From Straminergon stramineum (Eukaryota > Streptophyta > Bryopsida > Hypnales > Calliergonaceae): 64,000 bases of DNA. Of this stretch, positions 32,821 to 43,905 are shown one piece after another. The first letter of the stretch is position 1; each line of letters opens with the position of its first letter. The stretch lies in NCBI GenBank assembly GCA_963920665.1, contig OY987269.1, forward strand, positions 14,572,501-14,636,500, read 5' to 3'. The position numbers and the translations under genes are program-made. Below the pieces are notes generated by a model. It worked only from the letters and a program-made list of their open reading frames with translations. It searched no databases and was not told the DNA's origin.

Positions 32821-33560
32821 AGTCGCCTCCCAAAAGACCCACACGAGCCCTTAGACCCATAGTTGCCCTCTCTAGGATTCGCAATCGCCTTGTCTTGGAC
32901 CCCCAATCGCCATGTCCAAGACCTGCAATTGCCCTTGGACTTGTAATCGCCCTGTCTAGAACCTACAGTCGCCCTATCTAGAACTTGTAGTTTCCCTATC
33001 CAGAACCTGCGGTCACCTCTAGATCCGAGTCGCCCCGTCCAGGACCTACAATCGCCCCTAGACCCGCAGTCACCCTCTCCAAGACCTGTAGTCGCCCCTG
33101 GACGTGTAGTCACCATGTCCAAGACCTGCAGTCGCCCCTCAACCTGCAATCGCCTCCTCAAACACGAATGCGCCATAGTAGACTAGTGCTCGCTCTTCGA
33201 GATCTATGTGCACCCCCTGAAGACCGCAGGTTCAACCAAATTGGCCTCAACAACAACAAGATCTGAACTCCCCTCACCCCACGATCGCCCAGGACCTGTC
33301 CCGCCCCCTACCCGCAGTCGCCCCCATTGCACCAAATTGGGCCCAACACCAGCAAGACTTGAACTTGCCCTCACCCGAACTTGCCCTCCACCTGAAGTCA
33401 CCCCCCATTCCACCAAATTGGGCGCAACACGAGCAAGACTTGAATTCACCTCCACCCATAGTCGCCTAAGACCTGAACTTGCCCCCGACTCGAAGTCGCC
33501 CCCCATTCCACCAAATTGGGCGCAACACGAACAAGACTTGAACTCACCTCCTGTGGCAGC
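32590..33560. repeat. GC-rich minisatellite, degenerate, two subfamilies
   Basis: From 32700, units like ACCCGCAGTCGCC and CTAGAACCTACAGTCGCC repeat. From 33204, units alternate with CACCAAATTGGGCCCAACA and ACGAGCAAGACTTGAA, the reverse-orientation counterpart of the 7.2-8.0 kb array. CpG sites are often lost (TGCAATCGCC, TACAGTCGCC), suggesting an old, deaminated array. Confidence 0.75.
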
Positions 33561-33815
33561 ATGAAATTCTAATTTTTTGGTTTTACTTAGTAATACTAAC
33601 CGGATAGCTAGATAAGGATATCCGGATTTGGTTAAGAAACCATAAGGAGCGGAAATAGAAGTGGAGAATGAGTTAGCGACAGGATCTACTCCATCCCGTT
33701 TCCAGAGAATAAACGGATAAGAGTGGATGTCGGACTAGATAAGTGACGGACCGGATACCTTAGACGAACCGGATCCGGATTAGGTCGTGCTGAGGTGGCA
33801 ATGGGGGCCGGCCAA

Positions 33816-33823
33816 TATAAAGG
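33816..33823 (+). promoter_or_regulatory. TATA box of the retroelement-like gene
   Basis: TATAAAGG in a GC-rich setting, about 250 bp upstream of ATG 34069. The preceding 33.56-33.8 kb is rich in CCGGAT motifs. Confidence 0.45.
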
Positions 33824-34068
33824 GGCTGGCCTGGCCAGTCGCACCCCTTTTCACTTTTTCATTTTCCAGCGCTCCTCGTGTCTGTCAGCTTAGGTGTTCC
33901 GTGTCAGTCACTATGGCGAGTGTTTTTCGCGAGTGTTATAGTGTCCGCTACAGTGTTAGTTTGATTTCCAGTTGAGATTGGAGAGTGAAGGAAAGGGACG
34001 GGACGTGCGGCTAGGAGAGCAACAATAAGGCAGGATCGGAAAGAGTCCCCAACAGCTCGTGCGCGACC

Positions 34069-35669
34069 ATGCCGCAGCTCAAAAGGACTAGAGGTCAAGC
34101 TAGCTCGTTGTCAGATGTCAAACTCCGGAAAGTAGTTCCGGTTATCCTGCTGTCAAAGGATACTCGAGCGGAACTCATGGACGATTTAAACTCCATCGGT
34201 TGTATAGGGTTTGCAACCAAACCCTGGGGTTTCAAGGAGGAAGTCTTCGTTCGGGAACTCTCGGGGAAAGTGTCTAATGAGTGGGACAATACTCTGAGAG
34301 CGGTTCCGCCCCTCTGGACGGAAGAAGTCTGGAGGTCAGTGTACAGCTTCCGACCGGGAGGATTCGGGATGGCCAACCGGAAGGATGACTTCGTCCGGGG
34401 CAAGTTCGAGGGAGCGGTCAACCCGAAGGACGGATACGCCATCGAGGATTGTAATGATGAGCAGAACTACCGACTCCTACAATTCCTCATTTCGATCCTC
34501 CATCTGGAGAAGCCAACAAGGGTAACTATTACCCTTGCGAACACTATTTTCGGGGCTCTGAGAGGGGACCGGAAAATCGACTAGGCCCGGATCATTTCCG
34601 ATCTGGTGCTCCAATTAGTTAGTAGAATTGGAAAGAGTAGGACAACTCCAATAAGTCCCTACTTGATGCACCTCTATTAGTTGAATCAACTCCTGAACGA
34701 TAGAGAGGACGAGGTGTATAAGAATCAGGAAGTAGTTCTCAAATATGGGGAATCAGGATCGGATCGGGAGAGTGAATCCGGTTCTGAACCAGGAGAGGAT
34801 TCGGAGTTGGAAGACGAGGAAGCACCAGTACCACCGGTCAAGCGTCACAAGACTACCTCCCCGAACAAACGAGGGACGCCACCTGGGCCCAACACTCCTG
34901 CTCCGAAAGGGAAACTGGAAGAGGAGAAGGCAGTGGATCCCGAGGATCCATTCCCACCCTGGTGAAGGTCCTCTGCGACATCCGGATGGACTAGGAATGG
35001 AAGAGAAGGATAGTAGTAGCCATCGGGCAGTTGGTGGGAGCAGCACCCGACCAGGAGCTACTGGAAAAGGTGGTGGCCTGTATTTCTGATCCGGTCAAGT
35101 CCCGGAAGAAGGAAGCAGAGATCCGCCGGTTACAAGAGGAGGTGGATCGGATGAAGACGGAGATCCTGGTGCACCAAGAGAACTTCGCCGCCACCAAATC
35201 GATTGCAGAGGATGCTCGGCAGATGATGGAGCAAGTGAAGGCTACATTCGGGGAGACCAGAACGGCCCTCACCAAGGCCAAGTTATTTGACGAGCGGGTG
35301 CACAAGGAGAAGAAACTATCCGATTCCCGGATGGTGCGGATCCTCAACGACTTTGCCAAGCAAGTAGAAGCGGCAATGCAGGAGGCACGAAAGGTAGCGG
35401 ACCGGATGGAGGAGAGTACCCGGATATTGTCGGGAGCAACCTACTCTCGCGGTATCCGACTCTCGGATATCTTCCTCCCGGATTCGTTCCCGGAAGTGAC
35501 AACAGGAGAGGGGAAGGATACGACCCCCAAGTCCAAGAGAATGACCCAAGCCAATATGCTTGGAACCGCCATTGACTTGGACTCACCGCTCGCATCCACA
35601 GAAGGCAATCCGGTTCCTCGACCTCATGAAATCAAGAGGAGTCGAAACCTCAACGAGGTTTTTGAGTAG
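34069..35669 (+). pseudogene. Retroelement-like coiled-coil ORF, degenerate
   Basis: An N-terminal domain of about 170 residues (MPQLKRTRGQASSL... FVRELSGKVSNEW, PPLWTEEVWRSVYSF) starts at ATG 34069. The frame passes through TAG 34582-34584 and TAG 34678-34680, both where a Trp would fit, into an acidic region. A frameshift near 34940-34960 and TAG 34992-34994 precede a long coiled coil (35031-35669) starting VGAAPDQELLEKVVACISD. No protease, reverse transcriptase or integrase is seen. The LTR-like tail downstream suggests a gag-like or non-autonomous retroelement product; the function is not recognised. Confidence 0.5.
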
Positions 35670-36780
35670 ATGGACCCGGGAGCGGACAGCGCGACCATTG
35701 GATCATGAATAAGGACTTAGAATGTGCAGAGTAGGTAGGGTAGGAACGGATACGGAACCTGTTCCGATCTAGTGGGAAGTAGGTAGGATCGGAAAGTCTG
35801 ACTAAGATGGCGGCGGAACTTTCGCGAGTTTTCCCGCCCATTTGTAACTTTTTGAAATGTATATAGTCAGCGCCCGCGAGGGACGCTGGGAGTCTTCTTT
35901 TTGCAATTCTTGTTGTACCTTTGTATGCACTCTCTTGTTGTGTGTGTCTCCCAAGATTGGCAAGTTTGCATGATGTGGAGTTAGGAAGGTGTAAGGCAGA
36001 GTTGTGGTTAGATTTCTCCCCTTAGTGCGATAGTTTCCGATCTTTAGTGTGCGAGCAGGTTGCGTGAGAGTTGGGAGTGTATTTCAGTGCCTCAGCAAGA
36101 TCTAGGGTTTTAAAGTTCCGGGTGAGATAGCCGCTGTTAGGCTAGGCAGATAGGGAGGGTATCCTTAGTCGCGCTAGAACTTCTGGACGGGTAGTCCGAT
36201 TGAGTGTCCGACCTTCTAAGAGGTCTCATCACCATAGTTGGTAAACGGAATGATCCTTGGTGTTGTTGGAACGGACGAGTACACTTGTAACCACCTAGCT
36301 TCGCACAGGTAGGAGCTGGCATTGAGGTCGTTGTAGTAAAAACGGATCGTACGGGGGATCTCTGTGTGACCTACATTCCGGATTACCATCCGGATTGTTG
36401 TGAGGGATCAAACCGGATCCGAGTTAGTTAGGAGAGGAAGGGAGAGAACAGTGGATCTTCAACCACTATAATCCGTAGAAGGAGTGGTGGGCCTACCACT
36501 CAGAAACCTAAGCGGCGAAGCCTCTGATGGTCCAATAGAGGCAAAACTAAACCAGAAGAGTGTTGGGAAGATACGGGAACCAGCCGGAGTGGATTGGTTC
36601 AGAGTAGTACCAGGACCGGAATTGTTTAGGTCCTGGAGATTGGGAGAATTGGGTTTAACGGAGGATTTATGAATCGGGTGGGAAGTAATCCGGTCCTGAT
36701 CCTCTGGGTGGTTGTTTGTTTCCGGTTTTAGATCTAGGACCGGAAAGGAAATTTTAGAGGGTAAAAGCGCTTACTCGCTC
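35670..36780 (+). repeat. 3' LTR-like tail related to 20.0-20.8 kb
   Basis: Contains GTTGTAGTAAAAACGGATCG, CTCTGTGTGACCTACATTCC and GGATTACCATCCGGATTGTT in the same order as the 20-kb fragment. No coding region recognised. Boundaries were not determined. Confidence 0.45.
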
Positions 36781-36783
36781 AAA

Positions 36784-38597
36784 TCAAGTAAATACTTCAC
36801 AGAATCTCGTGGGTTCGATCTTTAGAGTCACTTTGTTATGCTCTAGAGTGATTTTTGTGAGCATAATAGGGAATTTACTTATCCTGTGCTGCGACACCTT
36901 CTTAAAAGGAAGAGAGAGTTGATCACTCTCTTGACTTTCTTGCACAAATGGAATGTTCACAGAGTCTGTGGTAGGCCTACCCCTCTTCAACTCTTGTACT
37001 TCGAGCTCCAATTCTTTGATGCGCTTTCTTTGAACGACCTTGTTACAACGTTCTTGCTCCATGTTTTTCTACAACAGTTGTAACTTCATTTCCAATTCCT
37101 CACACTTCATCTTTAGCCGATGAATGTCTTCCTCTAAGGCCATCAAACTTTTTAAGTTCATCATGCCACCTTCAAGAATTGGTGCCACTTTCTCGGTGAA
37201 ATTGCAAAAAGCTAAGACACCAGTCAACAATTTTGGTGCCATTCTAGAAAATTCCTTTGCCATGTCCCTAACCCAAGGAGTAATTTCAGCTACCATTTGA
37301 GCTGAAGTTCTCAATTTGTATGTGGTTTGCAAAATAGTACCCCAGCCACCTTTTCCTATGGGTTGATTAGAGCTGCCTGCCTCATTTTCAGGATTAGAAT
37401 GAAGATGTTGTTCTACTAGTACTCGCCAATGACTACAATATTCTAATAGCTTTTCCAATTGATTGGCGGTGGGTATGGAACAAAGAATCTCCAATTGCGC
37501 CGAGCTTAAAGTTGCCAAATGTGGATGCCCTCCAGTTCTTGCGCTTAATATTTGTCTTGGGCTCAACCTTTGACTCGGGCTTACTTTTTGATGCGGACTC
37601 AACATTCGAGTTGCGCTCAATGTTTGGCTTCGCCTTGGCATCGTTGGCAGCTAAGAAATCAGAGTCGCATATTCCACCAAGCTCTCAAGAGCTTTACTAT
37701 CTATGTAACCTTGAATTCTAGCATTGGTCCTTGCAAGTTGGTCGTCATTGACCTCTCCATCTAGCGAAAAAGGTGTCCCACGTTCTTCAATGTTTCTTTG
37801 TTTGTAGCCATGTCTAGACCGCCCAAGGTTGTTTCATTCGTTGTAGTTTCCTTGCTTGGAGCCATGCTTTGTGCACCAAATGTTATCACATTCGGTGTGG
37901 ATGTGAAGCACGTTGGAGGAGTTGCAAAAACCTCTCCGTCCACACCTCCCGAAGAGACATTGCTCACTTCCATGCAAGGTTGTGCCACTTCTGCGGGCCT
38001 TAATTGTACAACATCACCTAAAACCTCGGAGACCTTTGTTGTACGCGTTGTAGTATTTTATAATACTTTTAGGGTTGTTGTTGGTTCACTTGGTTCTGCT
38101 TGAGAATCATATAGATCGGGAATGTCTTTTTGATTGGGCTGTAGTAAAAGTGGAGAATCCACCTTGGATGGATAAGTGCTCCAATCTACCTTGCGGTTTA
38201 AAATGAGTTCTACATACACCATGGATGCCACACTGTAATTTATGCATCCCTTACTCCTTGGCTTGTCCCCAAATAGTGCCCGCCACACCTCCTCCGATCA
38301 ATGCACAAAATGCTTATTGTTGCAATTACGTGGCTTACAACAAAAACCATGTGTATGCACCACGTGGCAATCCCGAGGCCACAACTTGTCAATGTGGTAC
38401 ATTTTAACATACTTCTTGCATGTTTTGAAGGTCCAATATTCCCCTTCCTCTTCCTCCCAACTGCTCTCCGCTTTGATGTTCGGGTCATCTAAAATCTCAT
38501 AGTGAAGCCCATGAGGGGCCCCCTTTGCTTTAGTCCCTTTCTTTTTTTCACCTCCTGAAGTCCTCTTGTCGTTGGTAGGAACACCTTGATCCGCCAT
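36784..38597 (-). pseudogene. WCHI-family protein, copy D, heavily degenerate
   Basis: Starts at ATG 38597 (MADQGVPTNDK). The family block is diverged: YWTFKTCKKYVKMYHIDKLW, then SEEVWRALFG, then MVYVELILNRKVDWSTYPSK, so WCHI is here MYHI. In-frame TGA at 38298-38300 lies where relatives have the Arg of RC.E. Further stops are TAA 38058-38060, TAG near 37652 and TAG 37069-37071, and one frameshift lies near 37760. A Ser/Pro repeat (LSPHQKVSPSQRLSPRQ, near 37600) and a C-terminal coiled coil follow. No RING finger is seen. Upstream sequence is GTCCGCC-rich rather than the GGCGACCGCGGGT minisatellite. Confidence 0.65.
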
Positions 38598-38859
38598 GAT
38601 AGATGATTTGAATTTTTGAGCCCTTCGAAAAATAGTACCACGGCACATGAGTACCGTGAGATGTGTGTAAATAAGTAACAACGTAAATCAGCAATAGTAA
38701 CAAAAGCTCAAGGACCCCCACTCTCCACCCTATAGGAGCAACTAACATTTAAAGCAGCAATAGCACATCCAACTTGGCGCCGAAGGAGAGTAGAAGTGAG
38801 AGCAAATGAGGAGGCCATCCCCCCATATACCTGTCTACCACCAAACCTAAAAAATATCC

Positions 38860-39420
38860 GCCCCGATGCGGTCCGCTGCCGCGGACGACCGTCGACCGCT
38901 TCAGTGGTGGTCGAGTAGCTGTCCAACCGCTTCAGTGGTAGATGAGCAGTTGTCTGTCCACTCCAGACCGCGACCGGACCTCTCCTCCGCCAATCCCGAC
39001 CACAGGCCGCTCCCGGACCATATTGTTTGCTCAGGCCGTCCGCCATCCCTAATTGACCCCGCACCTGGCCGTCCACTTAGGCCATTTGCTCAGGCCATCC
39101 GTTGTCCCCGTCCGCATAAATGGCGAACCTGGCCGTCCGCTCAAGCTGTCAGCCATCGCCAACTGACCCCGCACCTAGTCGTCCGCCGTCGCCGACCAAC
39201 TAGACGCAAGACTATTCACCTCGCTAGGGACCCGACCTGACCTCAATCTGCCAGCAATCCTAAAGCATTGAATCCTGAAAAGGATAGATTCATGTACCAA
39301 AAAAAACTCTTCAATGTTAGAAGTATCCAATGTAGTATTAATGTAAGAAAAGGTAATTCCAGATATTCCTTCCCACATTTAAACATGCTCTCCAAACCCT
39401 ATACCCTAAACCCTAAATCC
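38860..39420 (+). repeat. GTCCGCC-rich repeat plus telomere-like run, second copy
   Basis: GTCCGCT and GCCGTCCGC strings are followed at 39300-39420 by the flank and CCCTATACCCTAAACCC run seen at 21905-22045, in the same order and orientation. Confidence 0.6.
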
Positions 39421-39673
39421 TCAGTCTTAGCACTTTATTTATTATTTATATTTTTTGTATTACAAAGGAATTGGTGTTGGCACCTCTTTTGGAATATATT
39501 TGATGTTTATAAGAGAGTTAACCTTTTATAAATATTTGTTACTATTTAATGTCCAATATTTTCTTATATGGGTATTTTATAGTTATCTTCTATAGTGGGT
39601 TATGTTTTATACACTTACTAGGGGATTTATTGATAAGCCCCTCCCATCCCTCCCATAAGTCTTGGTTTCCTTA

Positions 39674-39700
39674 GATGCCATATTTAACTACTTTTGGACT
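39674..39700 (+). repeat. Left 27-bp terminal inverted repeat
   Basis: Begins GATGCCATATTTAACT and ends TTTTGGACT. Identical to the reverse complement of 60601-60627. A second CTTTTGGACT occurs about 10 bp further in. Confidence 0.8.
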
Positions 39701-40405
39701 TTACGAGGACTTTTGGACTATGTGATGGGAGAAGCCATCAAGAGACCTCCCGTTGTTATGGATTAGGAGACCCCAATGCCTATGAAAGGGGGAAGAAAAG
39801 AGTGAAGTAGACCATGTTCACACACAAGAAGGGGACAAAAAACATTATAACTAAGACAATTCAATTATTCAACTGTAGAACATTGAATTGTACATAGTAA
39901 TTAAGACAAATCATCGGGAGATTTCTTGATGTAGTGCAAATCCAAGATACAAGGACTGTAAGTGTGGCATGAAACCAATAAAAATAGTTATTATTCAACT
40001 GGAACTATTAGGTCTCATTTCCCCTGTTAGTATTTCCACGCATAATTAGGAACCAGAAATCTCCCGATATGATCCCTGCACTCAACTTCTTACAGTAAAA
40101 GAGAACATAGAAAATGACAAGGTAAATGCAAATACAAACTTCTAGTGCAGATGAATGAAACTAGAAAGTAACTGAAAGGTAAGGTGGATTCACCACAATT
40201 TATTCATATTGATATAGAAAATAACAGAAGTTGCCTTTAAAAAGAACTGAAGGCCTGACCTATAGAATCCCTGATTCAAGATGAAAAAACAGTGGGTGCA
40301 TGATTGAAAATGAAATGACAAGTGGCCCTTTGGCTTATCTGAATGCATAAACTACATTCACTACATAATCACCATGACTGAAGGACTTTCTACCTGTACT
40401 CTGTT
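39701..40405. other. Left end of the island, no gene recognised
   Basis: Contains degenerate palindromes near 39737, 39912 and 40064. No coding region found. Confidence 0.5.
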
Positions 40406-40890
40406 TTAAGTCCCAGCAATTAGCTCCTTTACTCCATAGCACGGACGCTCCCATCTTGAAGGAAGAAGATCATCCCTCGCAAGTATGGAGGGTCCTACCA
40501 CACGAGCATGTGGCCACTTAAGAGGATCTAATTCAAGTAGAACTATAGTTTGATTCGAGAGAATGCTGCGCTCTCTAGGGCTACCTAAGATAAGCTTCAA
40601 TAATTCAGCACGGTTTGGATAGGGGTCATTCTTCTTAGGGTTGTCCGCACCAGCAATATAGAGGAAACTCTTCAAAGTACTCCATGGGAGAAGACGCTGC
40701 AGAAGCACAACCATGGCAAGAACATTCATTGAGGAATACAACCCACAGTGAGTATCTTCAACCAATTGTTTAAGAAAGCCCCAAAAACCAGCAGGTACGA
40801 TAATTCTTTGAGGAAGATCCGTAATGCCGCCTTCCACACATAAAGCACCTATAAGAACAACGAGAACCGCCTTTTGCGTCGACCAAACTC
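40406..40890 (-). CDS. Unrecognised exon of a minus-strand gene in the island
   Basis: Open from about 40885 (WSTQKAVLVVLIGALCVEGG) to a stop at 40406 (GVKELIAGT). The first clear coding residues lie upstream of any ATG, so this is an internal or terminal exon. Composition and codon use look coding, with a hydrophobic start and a LILGSPRERSILSNQ segment. No family recognised. Sequence from 40.9 to 41.6 kb looks intronic and carries palindromes near 40918, 40977, 41036 and 41517. Confidence 0.4.
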
Positions 40891-41605
40891 ATCAAATAAA
40901 GAAAACCTCCAAACAATGGGAGATCTCCCAATGAAGCTCATGAGGAATACTCAGTTCACAAAGAACCTATCAGCACCGGGAGATCTCCCGATGAAATGAC
41001 AGTGGACAATCGTGTTGGTCAACACCATCTAACAACGGGAGATCTCCTGATGAAGTAAGAATAGACAACTCCGGAGAACTATTTCTAGTAGTGGCTGAAA
41101 ATAGAGAGAACTCACTATTTTCCAATTGGAATGTGGTAAAGGTAGACTACAAATTACAAGTACATTCTGGAAACTAACTATCATTTAAGTATCTTTGAAC
41201 AAGAAATGCGAAGAACAGCTAAGGAGTGACTTGCACAGAAAAAAATCTTTGGATGGAATACAAATAAAACATAAAACTGAGTAGGAAAAAAAGAATGCAA
41301 TTCACAATGAGAATAAAAGTGCAATCACTTTACATTTCTTAACAAGTAATATACAATTCACAGTGGATGGAAAATGCAATTATTTACAATCTCATTAACA
41401 GTCATCTCTTTGTTACAATCGGAGTAAAAGTGCAATTATTTATAATCTGATTATCAATATGTATTGAGGCCTATGTACAGTGTCAATGTTTCACATCCGA
41501 ATTTACAGTAACGGGAGATCTCCCGATGAAGCCTCAGAAAAACGGGGCTCAACGCACTATCCCGCTAATGATTGCGAAGCCCTCATTGGATAATGGGTCG
41601 ACTCC

Positions 41606-42259
41606 CTATTGTCTGCCAAAAAGCGGGTTATTCTTCACATACACTGGCACCTTCTCATTTGACCTAAAAAGACCATCAAGCCAAGGGATCAACTGCATCC
41701 GAAGGTAGTTGTCATTGGAATCACCGCAGAAGGACTCAGGGAAAACACCATTGTGTGGATCATTCATGACGTTCTTTACTGGACTATCGTCAATTAGCAG
41801 AATGTTCTCTAGTGTCGACAAACCAGCAGCCCGCGCAAAAATCGTAAGATCCTTTAGAAAGATTGGCTTATGTAGTGCAGTTGGGGCCCTGTACTTGGTC
41901 TTCGTGCAGGCCTCTTGATCTAGACAAATTACATCTCCACGACCGAAGGAAGCATCTGCAAGGACAATGTCTAACAAGTCGTTCATGTTTCGGGGAGTTA
42001 CACTGCTCCAAAATGCAACTTGCGTTTTTCCACGCAACCAATTAAGGAAGGTCGTGACACCCGGCCGACGTTCAACATGAAGTTTATTACGGAAATACGA
42101 CCTGTGAAGGATAACTCCATTCAAGTCCAGAATCACTGTATAGTTACGGTGAGGTACCTTTTTGGGTATCCTCGAAACCGCCGTCGAAGGACCAGGACAA
42201 TTTACAATACAGAATACTAGAGAGAAGTTAGACATAAGTCTAGCCACATCGGCATTCAA
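41606..42259 (-). CDS. FCP1/NIF-like HAD-superfamily phosphatase domain
   Basis: Counting codons from 42259, the HAD motif I is ILDLNGV (D45, N47) where active members have D-x-D. RRPGVTTFLNWL at 64-75 and FWSSVTPRN at 83-91 match the FCP1 homology domain, KPIFLKDL at 131-138 carries the motif III Lys, and LLIDDSP at 154-160 is motif IV. FCP1-like enzymes remove phosphate from Ser/Thr, for example on RNA polymerase II tails. The Asn in place of the second Asp is common in plant DLNG-type members and may mean weak or no phosphatase activity. No ATG opens the frame (TTG at 42259, ATG at 42235), so an upstream exon is likely. No internal stop was seen. Confidence 0.75.
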   Translation of the reverse strand: MNADVARLMSNFSLVFCIVNCPGPSTAVSRIPKKVPHRNYTVILDLNGVILHRSYFRNKLHVERRPGVTTFLNWLRGKTQVAFWSSVTPRNMNDLLDIVLADASFGRGDVICLDQEACTKTKYRAPTALHKPIFLKDLTIFARAAGLSTLENILLIDDSPVKNVMNDPHNGVFPESFCGDSNDNYLRMQLIPWLDGLFRSNEKVPVYVKNNPLFGRQ

Positions 42260-42312
42260 TTGAAATCAAATCCGTGAAGATACGCAAGATGTCACCTCAA
42301 GCACCTTTGGTG

Positions 42313-43895
42313 TCATCCTCTCCAGTCCGATTCACTTCTGCTTTCATACAAAAAACTAGTGGCCTCCCACGCGGCCTGAATATCACGAGAAGATTTACTC
42401 GTGGGATCGCGGGTAACACTTGCATGGTGACTTGGCAAATCAACAAGATCCTTAAACCTATTCCTTACAAAGAGTCTCTCTACGTAAGTCAGTCCAGCTT
42501 GCAGAACAGCTATGAATGGATTCACCTTCACTGTGCCAGCCTCCGGACTCATTTGCCTCAAGTCTACTAGAGCATCCTCCAGAATGTTGGCAGTGACATT
42601 GGCATCAGATGTTCCACCTTCGACCTGAGACAACAGGAGATCTCCCGATGCACCACCATCCAATTGAATTGTCAACGTCACTAAGGGATGAAGACTCAAA
42701 TCCTGGATTGTACGCATCGGGAGATCTCTTGCTGCAACCCCCCCACGTGCGCCTTCTTTGTCCCCTCCAGATCGTGAATGTCGTATAGGTCCTTACGCAT
42801 CGGGAGATCTCCCGCTACAACTCCCCCCGCCTTCGCCTTCTCTGTCCCCTCCAGATTGTGAATGTCGTATGGGTCCTTATGCATCGGGAGATCTCCTGCT
42901 ACAACTCCCCCCGCCTGTGCCTTCTCTGTCCCCTCCAGATTGTGAATGTCGTATGGGTCCTTACGCATCGGGAGATCTCCCGCTGCAACTCCCCCCGCCT
43001 GTGCCTTCTCTATCCCCTCTAAATCGCAAATGTCGTCTGGGACATTACCCATCTGGAGATCTCCCGATGCATCGACTCGCACCTGCACCTCCACCCTTTC
43101 CTTCCGATTGCCTATAACCTCTTGGAAATCTGGAGCTCCAACCCCCACCGCCTATGCCTTCTCTATCATCTAAAGACCACCAATGCCTTCTGGGTCATTA
43201 GCCATCCGGAGATCTCCCGATGCTCCCATCCCCATCTGCGCCTGCTCTCTCTCTTCTCGATCATGAGTAACCTCTCGATGAGGGTCCATCAGGAGATCTC
43301 CTGATGCATCCCTTTGCATCAGAATTTTCTCTCCCTCTTCACAACCGGAAGTACTGGCTCGGTTAGTATGCATCGGGAGATCTCCCGTTGCATCGTTGCG
43401 CGTCTCCTCTTGCGAGAGTTCAACACGTCCATAGTGCGTGCTAGTGTCTGACGGTGCGGTAAGCACCTGCACCACTTACTCACTCGTAGGCTCCGGAATT
43501 GCAACAGCAGCACGTTCCCCTGAACAGGTAAGAAGAATAGCTACCGCTTTGCTGGATTCCGGAGTCAGTGCAGCGGCGTCCGTAGCCCCAGTCAACGGAG
43601 GGGACGAGACGTCCGGGCTAGGCTTTTTTCGACGCGGCATTGGAGAAGAGGGTACATGGTCGGCACTGTCAGAGTCACTTAGTTGGATATCCAGCCATCA
43701 CTTCGTCTTGAACTCCACCTGGTGACTTGACTTCCTCTCACGCGGATTTTTGTCCGACATCTTTCTCGCCTTCACCGTACCTGACTTCTCCTCAACAACC
43801 CGCTTTCCAGGCCTCTTCTGTGAGGCACTTGGCGTAGACGACGGTTGCAAGTCTCGCCTCGGTCACGATGGTTCTATTGACTTCTCTTGGAAGGA
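42313..43895 (-). pseudogene. Repeat-containing protein segment with palindromes inside the coding frame
   Basis: One frame can be followed from about 43890 to 42313: a basic Ser-rich start (SASQKRPGKRVVEEKSG), MPRRKKPSPDVSSPPL at 43640, then repeats in which the palindrome is read as GDLPM, for example AGDLPMRKDPYDIHNLEGTE. Four spacings of 83 or 84 bp (cores at 42718, 42801, 42885, 42969, 43053) give 28-residue repeats. In-frame stops include two TGAs near 43700 and 43860, TAA 43478-43480, TAG 43170-43172 and another TAG nearby that aligns with CAG (EKAQAGGV) in sister repeats. The 83-bp unit lost one base near 42736-42743, shifting the frame. Function unknown; probably exons of the same gene as the block upstream. 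Confidence 0.55.
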
Positions 43896-43905
43896 CAAAA
43901 ATTCA

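Noticed and set aside
24950..33570. Exact CACTA termini for the TNP2 element
   Set aside because: No matching CACTA...TAGTG ends with 3-bp duplications could be found by eye, so element limits were left open.
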